Positions 19,058 to 27,243 of a DNA stretch of 46,006 bases are shown here, in pieces. The DNA is from a virus: positions 1 to 46,006 of IMG/VR virus record IMGVR_UViG_3300044714_000039. One strand, 5' to 3'. The position numbers were made by a program, and so were the translations under genes. Within the stretch, counting starts at the first letter, position 1. Every line of letters starts with the position of its first letter. The notes under the pieces were generated by a model. That model saw only the letters and a program-made list of their open reading frames with translations. It was not told the DNA's origin and did no database searches.

Positions 19058-21847
19058 ATGGAACGACTATTTTTCCATTTCAAAGATCAAACAGATGCGA
19101 CTGCCAGCGCCTACGATCCGAAGGATCCGGAGAGCTATAAGCAGTACGTAAAAGCGATGATGTCGGACGCGAAGGATTACGAAAACTCCTTCCTCGCCAT
19201 CGATCGCCAGAATGCCCAGATGTACTACTACGGCTATGAGCCGTGGATCGGGCCGTACAACCCTGGCCAGCCCTATATTGGTGAAGATCCCAACGCCACG
19301 CTCGGTGAAATTCTCAACAAAGACAATACCAACAGTCCAAATCGATCAACATACGTCAGCACCGATGTTAGAGATGCGGTGATGATGATGATCCCATCTT
19401 TAATCCGACTATTCGGAGCGACTGAAGCGCCGGTTTTTCTTGTCCCTCGCACCCAGGAAGAGGTAGATGAGGCCGAACAGGCAACCGATTATATCAACTA
19501 TACGTTTTGGAATGATAATCCAGGTTTTCTCATCCTGTATGGCGCTTTTAAAGACGCTCTTACGGTAAAAACAGGCTTCGTCAAATGGTGGACAGACGAT
19601 CATAAGGAGATCAAGCGCAAGACTTTCTTGAACGTCACCGCCGAACAACTGCAGATGATCTTATCCGAGGAGCCGAGCGCCAAGCTGGTGTCGATCGGCA
19701 ATCCGGTTCCTCAACCGCCTGCCCCTGCGGCAGCGCCCCCGGCGCCACTTCCTCCTCCCGCAGGCCCGGCGCCGGGACCAGCGCCGATGCCGATGCAGGC
19801 AAATCAGCCGGGCGCTTCGCCGGGCATGCCATCCCCGGCTCCGCAGGGACCGCCGCCGCCGCGCGCCGGTATGCCCCCGCCCGGCCCAGCGCCTGCTCAG
19901 CCGCCGCCCAGCGGCCCACCTCCTGGTCCGATGGCTGGCGCGTCCCCGCCGGCCTTGCCGCCTGCGCTCTTGCAGCCGCCGCCTCCGGTCTACGATCATG
20001 CGGTGATCGAGTTCGAAGTTTCCAAGCCTTTGATCAAAGTCGCTGGCGTGCCGCCCGAGGAGATGCGCCTCGATCGCTACGCGCGAACCTTCCGCGATAG
20101 CCGTCTGGTCGGCCATGAGCGGATCGTTCCGGTCGATCAGCTGATCGCCATGGGCTACGACCGTGAGAAGTGCCTCGAGCACATCCAGTCGATGGAAAGC
20201 TCGTTCACCGTCGAGCCGCAGTTGCGCAATCCGGCGCGCTTTATGGGCACTCGGATCGGCGACGGCGTGAAGTACGGCGAGTGGTACATCAAGATCGATA
20301 AGGACGGCGATGGCTCGCCTGAGCTGCGCTACATCTGCACGATGGGCGAGGATCAGGAGATCGTTGCCGACGAGGAGGCGAACCGGGTCAAGTTTGCGAT
20401 GTTCTCCTGCGATCCGGTCAGCCACACCATCGTCGGCGACTCGCTGGCTGACTACACGCAAGACATCCAGCGGATCAAAACCAATATGACCCGGGCGGTG
20501 CTGGACAGCGCGGCCGAGGCGATCAATCCGAAGACGGTCATCAACGAGCTGATGGTCACGGTCGACGATGCGCTCAATGATGATCTCGGCGCGGTGATCC
20601 GCACGCGCGGCAATCCGGCCGAGTCAGTGTTGTTCACCAACACGCCGTTCCTCGGCCAGCAGGCGCTGCCAGTCCTGCAGATGCTGAATGAGACGCTGCA
20701 GCGCCGTACGGGTCTCAGTGATGCTGCGAAGGGGCTCGATCCAAAGGCTCTCCAATCCTCGACGATGATCGGCGTAGAGGCTGTGATCAACGGTGCGCAA
20801 GAGCGCACTGAACTGGTTGCTCGCGTCCTTTGTGAGACTGGTTTCAAAGACCTGTTTACCGGCCTGTACAATGAGATCTGTGAGAACCCCAATCAGCAAC
20901 GCACCCTGAAGATCCGTGGTAAGTACATCCCGTATGATACCGGGACGTTCGATGCTTCGATGGCGGTCGAGGTCAACGCCAATCTCGGTAAGGGCTCGGA
21001 TTTGACGCGCATGCTGGCGTTGAACCAGGTCAAGCAAGATCAGCAGCTGATCGTCCAAACTTACGGCCTTTCCAATCCGGTGTGCGGCATTCCGGAGCTC
21101 CTCAACACCATCACCGACATCCTGGCGATCGCCAATGTCAAAAACGTCGGGCGCTACTTCAAGACCCCGACACCGGCGCAGATGCAGGCGATCAACAGCG
21201 CGCCGAAGCCGCCCGACCCGAACTTGATCGCCGCGCAAGCGCAAATGGAGAAGGTTCGCTCCGACACCGCCAAGGCGGTCGCGCAGCAGAACCTCGACAC
21301 CAAGAAGCTGCAGTCGGAAAATGTGCTCAAGCATCTGGCCTTGCAGGCCAAGACCGAATTTGAGTTCCAGAAGCTTCAACTCGACGCTAATGCGGCGCAC
21401 GTCGATCATGCGACCAAGCTCGGCGCGCTCGGTGCGCAGCTGATGAAGTCGCAATCCGACTCCGATCAGGCCGACACCCAGAACCAACTCGACATGGCCG
21501 ACCAGCAACAGGCATCCGACGACAGCGCGAGGCAGCATCAGCAGGCGATGAGCCAAGCCCAGCTCAAGGCCGCCCAGATCGCTTCGGCGCATATGCAGAA
21601 GATGGCGCAGATCAATTCCGGCCATGTGCAGGCGATGACCCAGATGGCCGCCAATCACCATGCGGCGATGACCGGGCATGGGGTCCAGCACATCAAGACG
21701 ATTGCCGGTGCGCTGTCGGGCGACGCCGATCGCGATCATGAGAGCCAGGAGAACCAGCTCGATCGCGGCCACGACCGGCTGAAGACCGCAGCGACGCTCG
21801 CCAACCAGCAACAACTGGCCAAGATGAAGCCGAGCCCGGCGCCATGA
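19058..21847 (+). CDS. Portal (head-to-tail connector) protein with polyproline insert
   Basis: Residues 1-200 and 315-690 match a podovirus-type portal: SDAKDYENSFLAIDRQNAQM, TDVRDAVMMMIPSLIRLFGA, FKDALTVKTGFVKWW, and later KTVINELMVTVDD. About residues 214-312 are a Pro/Ala/Gly-rich insert with almost no order. The last 230 residues are Gln/Ala/His-rich helices, as in the barrel of P22-type portals. At 929 residues it is longer than most portals. It forms the dodecameric DNA gate. Its stop overlaps the next gene's ATG (ATGA). Confidence 0.85.
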   Translation: MERLFFHFKDQTDATASAYDPKDPESYKQYVKAMMSDAKDYENSFLAIDRQNAQMYYYGYEPWIGPYNPGQPYIGEDPNATLGEILNKDNTNSPNRSTYVSTDVRDAVMMMIPSLIRLFGATEAPVFLVPRTQEEVDEAEQATDYINYTFWNDNPGFLILYGAFKDALTVKTGFVKWWTDDHKEIKRKTFLNVTAEQLQMILSEEPSAKLVSIGNPVPQPPAPAAAPPAPLPPPAGPAPGPAPMPMQANQPGASPGMPSPAPQGPPPPRAGMPPPGPAPAQPPPSGPPPGPMAGASPPALPPALLQPPPPVYDHAVIEFEVSKPLIKVAGVPPEEMRLDRYARTFRDSRLVGHERIVPVDQLIAMGYDREKCLEHIQSMESSFTVEPQLRNPARFMGTRIGDGVKYGEWYIKIDKDGDGSPELRYICTMGEDQEIVADEEANRVKFAMFSCDPVSHTIVGDSLADYTQDIQRIKTNMTRAVLDSAAEAINPKTVINELMVTVDDALNDDLGAVIRTRGNPAESVLFTNTPFLGQQALPVLQMLNETLQRRTGLSDAAKGLDPKALQSSTMIGVEAVINGAQERTELVARVLCETGFKDLFTGLYNEICENPNQQRTLKIRGKYIPYDTGTFDASMAVEVNANLGKGSDLTRMLALNQVKQDQQLIVQTYGLSNPVCGIPELLNTITDILAIANVKNVGRYFKTPTPAQMQAINSAPKPPDPNLIAAQAQMEKVRSDTAKAVAQQNLDTKKLQSENVLKHLALQAKTEFEFQKLQLDANAAHVDHATKLGALGAQLMKSQSDSDQADTQNQLDMADQQQASDDSARQHQQAMSQAQLKAAQIASAHMQKMAQINSGHVQAMTQMAANHHAAMTGHGVQHIKTIAGALSGDADRDHESQENQLDRGHDRLKTAATLANQQQLAKMKPSPAP

Positions 21848-22116
21848 ACGACATTCCGCGCGCCGACGCTCAGGTCGTCAAGGAGCTCGCCAGGGAGGCT
21901 CAAAGCCTGAAGGACAACCGGGCTTTCATGGTCGCGATCCAAATCCTTCAAAAACAATGGTATGGCGAGCTTCTCGATCCCAAGACCGACGAGGAGCAGA
22001 CGAGGAGGCTACGCGCTCAGTTGATCGTGTTGGAGGCCATTCCGCGCATGCTCGATAGCCTGATCGCCAGCCAGACAATGGCGCAGAAAGGACAGCTGCA
22101 TGCCCGAGGGCTATGA
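21844..22116 (+). CDS. Small helical protein, 90 aa
   Basis: The product is a three-helix-like protein (DAQVVKELAREAQSLKDNRA, MVAIQILQKQWYGELLD, then RRLRAQLIVLEAIPRMLDSL). It lies between the portal and scaffold genes with short overlaps on both sides. Small proteins in this position often act in head assembly. Function not known. Confidence 0.75.
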   Translation: MNDIPRADAQVVKELAREAQSLKDNRAFMVAIQILQKQWYGELLDPKTDEEQTRRLRAQLIVLEAIPRMLDSLIASQTMAQKGQLHARGL

Positions 22117-23332
22117 TGAGGCCGCGCTCGCGTTCTCGAATGAGATCGCTCCCCAGGTTAAGCCGCGCGATCACCGCGGCCAGTTTATTCCAGAGAACGC
22201 GCCCGAGGCGATGTTCGCGCTCAGGCCGATCGAGGGAGATCCGCTGACCGGCGACACGCGCGACGGCGGCGACAATCTGAGGCTTCGCGCGCGGGAAAGG
22301 GAGATCGCAGATGGTCGGTTTGACGAGGGGCAAGACGGCGGGGATGAGCCACGATCTCGCCGCGCGCCCGCCGAAGAGAGCGGGTCGCGTGGCCAACGAC
22401 GTCGCGCCAATGGTGAGGAGCGCGGTGATGCCGCCGCCGACGACGGACACAGCGGAGCCGAGGATGAGCCGGAAAACATTTGGGACATCGCGGCCGAAGG
22501 GCAAGACCTTCTACGGTCAGACCAGCACGACCCGGCCGAGAGCGAGCGGGGAGACGCCGATGGGCTGTCCGAGCGCGACCCCCAGGCCGAAAAGTTCGAA
22601 GTAACTGCGGACGGCGAGACGTTTCACATCACGCTCGACGAAGCCTTGCGCGGCTATGTGCGCGAGGCGACGTTCCACAAGCGGATGGGGGCGTTGCAGC
22701 AAGGTCAGCGGGAGCTCGAGGGCGCGGTCGGTCAGCTGAGGGCCAATTACGCTCAGTGGCATCAGGATCGGCGAAATTACGAGGAGGATCTCGCCAATCT
22801 CGTCCCGGCTGAGCCCAATTGGGATCAGGAGTTCGCCGCCAACCCGCATCAGGCCTACGCCACGCGCAAGGTTTTCGAGACGATCTACGGCAAGCTCAAT
22901 CAGTCGCGCGCGATGCGCGCCCAGCGTGAGCAAGCCCAGGCGGCCGAGGCCGATCGACAGGTCGCTGATTACGCGGTAAAGGGGTTTGAACGCTTCGTCA
23001 TGGACAATAAAATCCCTGACGAGGCGACGCTGAAGAAAAACCTTCAATCGATGCGCCGTACTGCATCGGCGGCCGGCTTCAGCGAATACGAAGTGGCCAC
23101 AGTCTACGACCCGCGAATGCTCACGGTGTTGTTGAAGGCCAGTAAGTACGACAGGATGATGGCGGCCAAACCACGGGCTGTTATCGCCGGCAAGGGTCGA
23201 ACGCTTACTCCTGGCGCCGCTACGCCCTTTAGTGGGAATGGACGCCGGTCAGGGCTCGACGAAGCGCTTCGCCGACAGGCGAGCAGCGGGTCGCTCGACG
23301 ACACCGCACAAGTGTTTCGACGATTGCTCTAA
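22100..23332 (+). CDS. Probable scaffolding protein
   Basis: The 410-residue acidic protein has a disordered, Glu/Asp/Arg-rich first half (residues 1-165) and a helical second half (LQQGQRELEGAVGQLRANYA, SRAMRAQREQAQAAEADRQV). Residues around 170-200 (ADGETFHITLDEALRGYVRE) begin the ordered part. Position between portal and capsid genes and the helical/acidic make-up fit scaffolding proteins that shape the prohead. No protease signature is visible. Confidence 0.75.
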   Translation: MPEGYDEAALAFSNEIAPQVKPRDHRGQFIPENAPEAMFALRPIEGDPLTGDTRDGGDNLRLRAREREIADGRFDEGQDGGDEPRSRRAPAEESGSRGQRRRANGEERGDAAADDGHSGAEDEPENIWDIAAEGQDLLRSDQHDPAESERGDADGLSERDPQAEKFEVTADGETFHITLDEALRGYVREATFHKRMGALQQGQRELEGAVGQLRANYAQWHQDRRNYEEDLANLVPAEPNWDQEFAANPHQAYATRKVFETIYGKLNQSRAMRAQREQAQAAEADRQVADYAVKGFERFVMDNKIPDEATLKKNLQSMRRTASAAGFSEYEVATVYDPRMLTVLLKASKYDRMMAAKPRAVIAGKGRTLTPGAATPFSGNGRRSGLDEALRRQASSGSLDDTAQVFRRLL

Positions 23333-23347
23333 CCCGGGAGATCTCCC

Positions 23348-24358
23348 TTGGCCAAAGTCACCAATGCCTTCACGACCTATATGGCCGTGGGCAACAGAGA
23401 AGATTTGTCTAACGCCATCTACAACATCGATCCTTTCGACACGCCGGTCATGTCGGCGGCTAGACGTCGCAACGTCAAAAATCGGTTCTTCGACTGGCAG
23501 ACTGAGTTCCTGCCTCTCGTCGCGCCGCCTTCGATTACCGGCGCGTCCAATCCGAACGCGCAAGTCGAAGGTTTTGTGCTCGCCAATAGTCCGGCTCAAC
23601 CGACCATCCGGCTGCAGAACGCGACCCAGATCTCCGAACGCGACGCCACCGTGTCAGGCTCGCAGGAGGAGTCGGACGCCGCCGGCAAGTCGTCGGAAAT
23701 GGCCCACCAGATGGCCATGGCGGCCAAGGTGCTCAAATCCGATATGGAGACGGCGTTGTGTTCGCGACAGGCGCGCAACGATGGTGTCGACGGCACCACG
23801 GCGCGGGTTACTGAAGGCTTCGCGCACGCGCTGGGCGCCGCGGTCAGCAAGCTTGGCGCGGTCGGCGGGGCGGTTGCCCCCGATACCAGCCTGACCGGCT
23901 TGCCGGCCACCCAGTATGCCGCCTTCAACGCCCCGGCGACGCCGGTGCAGCTGCAGGAGGAGTTCCTCGGTAACGCGATGCAGCAGGCGTACGTCAACGG
24001 CGCGAGTCCCAGCCTGTGGGTGGTGCCCCCCGGCCCCAAGCGCACCGTCAGCACGTTCGTTGGCCGTTCGACCACCCAGGTGCTCGTTGGCAAGACCGAG
24101 GTGGTGTCGACGGTCGACGTGATCGCCACCGACTTCGGCCGGGTGAAGTGCATACCTTCTCGCTGGGTTGCGCCTGATGTCGGGCTTCTGATCGACCCCG
24201 ACTATCTCGCGGTCGGCTTTTTCCGGGCGTTCCGCCAGTATCTGATGGCGCGCACCGGCGACGCTGAGACGCGGATGATCGTGGTCGAGTGGGGTGTCGA
24301 GACGCGCAATGCGCTCGCGCACATCCTGTTCAACGGCATTGCTCAAGCGACGCCGTAA
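23348..24358 (+). CDS. Major capsid protein (DUF5309/SU10-like, HK97 fold)
   Basis: The 336-residue protein has the family's N-terminal pattern: FTTYMAVGNREDLSNAIYNI, then DPFDTPVMSAARRRNVKNRF and the WQTEFL tail; later KTEVVSTVDVIATDFGRVKC. It starts with TTG at 23348; GGGAG lies six bases upstream, and the next ATG would remove conserved residues. It builds the icosahedral shell. The TTG may lower initiation or reflect host preference. Confidence 0.88.
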   Translation: MAKVTNAFTTYMAVGNREDLSNAIYNIDPFDTPVMSAARRRNVKNRFFDWQTEFLPLVAPPSITGASNPNAQVEGFVLANSPAQPTIRLQNATQISERDATVSGSQEESDAAGKSSEMAHQMAMAAKVLKSDMETALCSRQARNDGVDGTTARVTEGFAHALGAAVSKLGAVGGAVAPDTSLTGLPATQYAAFNAPATPVQLQEEFLGNAMQQAYVNGASPSLWVVPPGPKRTVSTFVGRSTTQVLVGKTEVVSTVDVIATDFGRVKCIPSRWVAPDVGLLIDPDYLAVGFFRAFRQYLMARTGDAETRMIVVEWGVETRNALAHILFNGIAQATP

Positions 24359-24359
24359 C

Positions 24360-24665
24360 ATGGGCGAGGCGCGTCGTCGTTATGTCGCGCGCGACGGCGT
24401 CGCGCGCAGGACGTTGTTCGACAGCGAGCGTCCGGACGGGTTCGTCATCCATACAGCGATGGATGTCGAGCCCGTTCTCGACTCGATCGCCCGGGATCGC
24501 GAGATCATGCCCAACAATGGGGTGAACAAGCTGCTCGGGCGCCTGCCGATGATCGTGGTCGAGGATCTGATCCGGCGGGGGATCTATGACGATCGGGACG
24601 CCTTCGATCGCTGGTGGAACACCATCGAGGCCAACCCCTGGCGGATCTGGGGAGGGCGCATTTGA
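24360..24665 (+). CDS. Conserved head-region protein, 101 aa
   Basis: Starts at 24360, one base after the capsid stop. Sequence: MGEARRRYVARDGVARRTLF, then the better conserved part (DVEPVLDSIARDREIM, NGVNKLLGRLPMIVVEDLI) and WRIWGGRI at the end. This ending is common in phage proteins placed after DUF5309 capsids. It may be a head-completion or accessory protein. Its stop overlaps the next start. Confidence 0.75.
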   Translation: MGEARRRYVARDGVARRTLFDSERPDGFVIHTAMDVEPVLDSIARDREIMPNNGVNKLLGRLPMIVVEDLIRRGIYDDRDAFDRWWNTIEANPWRIWGGRI

Positions 24666-25408
24666 TGGCGGATGAGTACCTGAAAGGGCCCCGCCTGTTT
24701 GAGGAGGAACGCGGCGGTCTGGCGTTTCGGGAGGTTTTCACCCCGAACCGGGAAGGCCCGCTGCCGCGCCCGCGCCCGTCCGGTAAGGGCGGGCCATCGG
24801 TGATCCCGACGCCGGTTGTGAGTTCGGTGTGGTCTACTTCGGATGCCGCTGCCAATGGCATGACGCTCACCAATGGCGGGCTGACGGTGACGCCGTCTGG
24901 TTTTGTTGGCAACCAAACCATACGAGGAAGTACAAGTCATAGTTCTGGCAGGTATTATGTTGAATTTTTGACCAATGTAGCGGCGGTAAACGGGAATATG
25001 ATGTTTGGAATGGCCGATGCAACCTTTAATGCGGCCAATCAATATCCAGGATCGAATGGAATTTCTTTTGGTTTCCAATTGGCTGGAGCAACCTATCAGA
25101 CGACTGGTTTTACCGCTCACTTCACTCCTACAGCGACGCCAAATGCCAATGATGTATTTGCGTTTGCGGTGGATTTTGGTGCTGGCGCAGTCTGGATGGC
25201 TTTAAACAATGTTTGGTATGGCGAAGGTGATCCAACCGTTGGTGTTGGAGTAAATCCGACCATGACTATGAGTGCAGCGCCTGCTCTTGGCGCTACACTT
25301 TTTCCTGCTTTGGGATTTTACGGAACGGGTCAAGGCGTCTGGACCCTTCAGCCGACTGCCGCCAGCCAGAAGTACGCCCCGCCAACCGGGTTCAGCCGAT
25401 GGGGATGA
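24665..25408 (+). CDS. SPRY-like beta-sandwich protein, probable virion surface protein
   Basis: The 247-residue protein has a Pro-rich N-terminus (1-50) and a SPRY/B30.2-like region: SSGRYYVEFLTNVAAVNGNM, MFGMADATFN, NDVFAFAVDFGAGAVWMALN then TLFPALGFYGTG. SPRY folds bind other proteins or sugars. The DNA from 24900 to 25330 is clearly more AT-rich than the flanks and uses different codons, suggesting recent transfer of the domain. ATG 24665 overlaps the previous stop (TGATG). Confidence 0.7.
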   Translation: MADEYLKGPRLFEEERGGLAFREVFTPNREGPLPRPRPSGKGGPSVIPTPVVSSVWSTSDAAANGMTLTNGGLTVTPSGFVGNQTIRGSTSHSSGRYYVEFLTNVAAVNGNMMFGMADATFNAANQYPGSNGISFGFQLAGATYQTTGFTAHFTPTATPNANDVFAFAVDFGAGAVWMALNNVWYGEGDPTVGVGVNPTMTMSAAPALGATLFPALGFYGTGQGVWTLQPTAASQKYAPPTGFSRWG

Positions 25409-25412
25409 TTTG

Positions 25413-26078
25413 ATGCCGTACGACCGAAAGTTCTTCTTTGACTCGGTGCGCAGGGATTTGTTCCGCGGCAATCTGACCCAATCGCAGGTTGATGGGATGA
25501 ATTATCTGCTCGAGGTGTGGGAAAAGCACTTCGAGGTGGCCAATCCCAACGACGGGACGATGTGGTTGGCCTACGCCCTGGCGACCTTCTTCCACGAAAC
25601 CGCGGAGACGATGCAGCCGATCGAGGAATACGGCAAGGGCTCAGGCAAGTCTTACGGCAAGCCGGTCGCGCCGCACAACGTGGCCTATTACGGGCGCGGC
25701 CACGTCCAGCTGACTTGGGACACGAACTACAAGAACGGGCAGCAATTCCTCAAGGATCGCTATGGCGTTCATGCCAACATCTATCCCGAGCCGCACCTGA
25801 TGCTGCACCCGCAGACCTCGGCGCTGATTAGCTACGACGGCATGGTCTACGGCTGGTTCACCGGTGTCGGGTTGCCGAAGTATCTGTCGAAATCGAAGGG
25901 GATCGAGGATCCGATCAACGCGCGCCGGATCGTCAACGGCACCGACAAGGCGCAGACCATCGCCAATTACTACTGGCTCTATAAGAAGGCTCTCAAACAA
26001 ATCCCGGCCGCCGCTCCGATGGTGGAGGCTGAGCTCCCCGGCCTGCCCGCCGGGCCTGCTATGCCGGAGCCGAGCTGA
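25413..26078 (+). CDS. Endolysin, GH19 chitinase-like lysozyme
   Basis: In the 221-residue protein, the catalytic region is AYALATFFHETAETMQPIEE (E62 is the likely acid, E71 the likely base), followed by YYGRGHVQLTWDTNY (92-106), the substrate groove signature of GH19-type phage endolysins. No signal peptide is seen, so the holin must let it through. It cuts glycosidic bonds in peptidoglycan at the end of infection. It lies directly before two small membrane-protein genes. Confidence 0.9.
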   Translation: MPYDRKFFFDSVRRDLFRGNLTQSQVDGMNYLLEVWEKHFEVANPNDGTMWLAYALATFFHETAETMQPIEEYGKGSGKSYGKPVAPHNVAYYGRGHVQLTWDTNYKNGQQFLKDRYGVHANIYPEPHLMLHPQTSALISYDGMVYGWFTGVGLPKYLSKSKGIEDPINARRIVNGTDKAQTIANYYWLYKKALKQIPAAAPMVEAELPGLPAGPAMPEPS

Positions 26079-26081
26079 TGG

Positions 26082-26396
26082 ATGGTCTTCGCCGAGCTCG
26101 TCATCCCGCCGCCGAGTCCGAAACTGCTCGACTACCCGGCGTCGGTCGGCCTCGTCATTGCGGCCGTTTTGACGATGTTCATCCTTTGGGTCGCCAACAA
26201 GTTCGACCGCACCGGGGGCACGCTGACGATCTCGTTATTGGTGATTTTGTCGTTCCTTTCGCTGGTCACCTATTGCGCGTTTTTCACCATTCCGACCGAC
26301 GAGATCACCTCGGGCGCGATCGGCGGTCTGGTCGCCGCGTTTGGCGCGGTGGTGACCTATTGGCTCGGCCGAAACTGGAAGGGGCCGCCTGAATGA
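26082..26396 (+). CDS. Putative holin, three membrane segments
   Basis: The 104-residue product has hydrophobic segments at about 20-41 (SVGLVIAAVLTMFILWVANK), 46-67 (TLTISLLVILSFLSLVTYCA) and 77-95 (GAIGGLVAAFGAVVTYWLG), with a short charged tail. Size, topology and position after the endolysin suit a class I holin. The stop overlaps the next start. Function inferred. Confidence 0.7.
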   Translation: MVFAELVIPPPSPKLLDYPASVGLVIAAVLTMFILWVANKFDRTGGTLTISLLVILSFLSLVTYCAFFTIPTDEITSGAIGGLVAAFGAVVTYWLGRNWKGPPE

Positions 26397-26575
26397 GCCC
26401 GCTTGGCGTCGTCCTGATCGTCATCCTGCTCCTGGTGCTGTTCGGGGGTCTGGGCGGGCCGCGGTTCGGAGCGCCCTGGCAGTACGGCTACGGGTTCGGC
26501 AATAGCGGCGTCGGGCTGGTCACCGTGCTCCTGATCGTGGTCGTCGTGCTCCTGCTGACGGGACGCCTGGGATGA
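26393..26575 (+). CDS. Small DUF3309-like membrane protein, 60 aa
   Basis: Two hydrophobic segments (PLGVVLIVILLLVLFGGLG and GLVTVLLIVVVVLLLTG) flank a Gly/Tyr/Trp turn (APWQYGYGFGNSG). The arrangement matches the small DUF3309 proteins common in Proteobacteria genomes. In a lysis cassette it could be an antiholin or a second holin. It overlaps both neighbours by 4 bp. Confidence 0.65.
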   Translation: MSPLGVVLIVILLLVLFGGLGGPRFGAPWQYGYGFGNSGVGLVTVLLIVVVVLLLTGRLG

Positions 26576-27243
26576 GCAACGGCACGACTGACTATCAGAC
26601 GCTGTGCGCGCAGATCGCCGATTGGGCGAACCGGCAAGATTGGAGTCCGGCTCTTGTCGCGTCGTTCGTCTCTATGGCTGAGCAGAAAATGAATTCCGAC
26701 CTTCGGGTCAGCCGGATGATCGCCACCGCGCAGAACACCGTCACCTGCGGCTGCGCGCCGCTGCCTGACGATTGGCTGGAGATGGATCTCCTTTTGATGG
26801 CCAGCCAGTCGACACCGACCGGCTGGGTGCCGCTGACCTACAAGGCGCGTGACGAGTTCTTCCGCCTGCCTGCCCAGCCCTATTCCGGCACCTATGTCCA
26901 GAACTACAATTCGACGTGGATGAACTACACGATCGAGGGGACGACCCTCTATTTCGGCGGCGCGCCCAACGCGATTGAGGGCACGCTGTTCCAGATGAAT
27001 TACTACCAGGAAGTCCCGGTGATGGCGAACACTGGGAGCTCCTGGGTCTACACCAAATTTCCGCGGCTTTATCTGTTCGCTGCGCTTGCCAACGCGGATC
27101 TGCACGCGGTCGGCGAGGAGCAGACAGCAATGATGCTGGGCCAGGAAGTCGACAAGATGATCCAGCAACTCAACAACGCTTGGATGACTGCTAAGGCAAG
27201 CGGTTCGCGGCTCAAGCGCACCAGAGTGAGATCGTTCGGATGA
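26572..27243 (+). CDS. Tail adaptor (head-tail connector) protein
   Basis: The 223-residue protein begins YQTLCAQIADWANRQDWSPA, then FVSMAEQKMNSDLRVSRMI, followed by LPDDWLEMDLLLM and PRLYLFAALANADLHAVGEE. This is the pattern of the P22 gp4/T7 gp11-type adaptor that seals the portal. The helical bundle and the ALANADL-type helix near the end are typical. It is followed by the tail-fibre gene. Confidence 0.8.
   Translation: MSNGTTDYQTLCAQIADWANRQDWSPALVASFVSMAEQKMNSDLRVSRMIATAQNTVTCGCAPLPDDWLEMDLLLMASQSTPTGWVPLTYKARDEFFRLPAQPYSGTYVQNYNSTWMNYTIEGTTLYFGGAPNAIEGTLFQMNYYQEVPVMANTGSSWVYTKFPRLYLFAALANADLHAVGEEQTAMMLGQEVDKMIQQLNNAWMTAKASGSRLKRTRVRSFG

Noticed and set aside
20624-21814. 396-residue minus-strand open frame opposite the portal C-terminus
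   Set aside because: His/Leu/Arg-rich shadow of the Q/A-rich portal end; no start signal.
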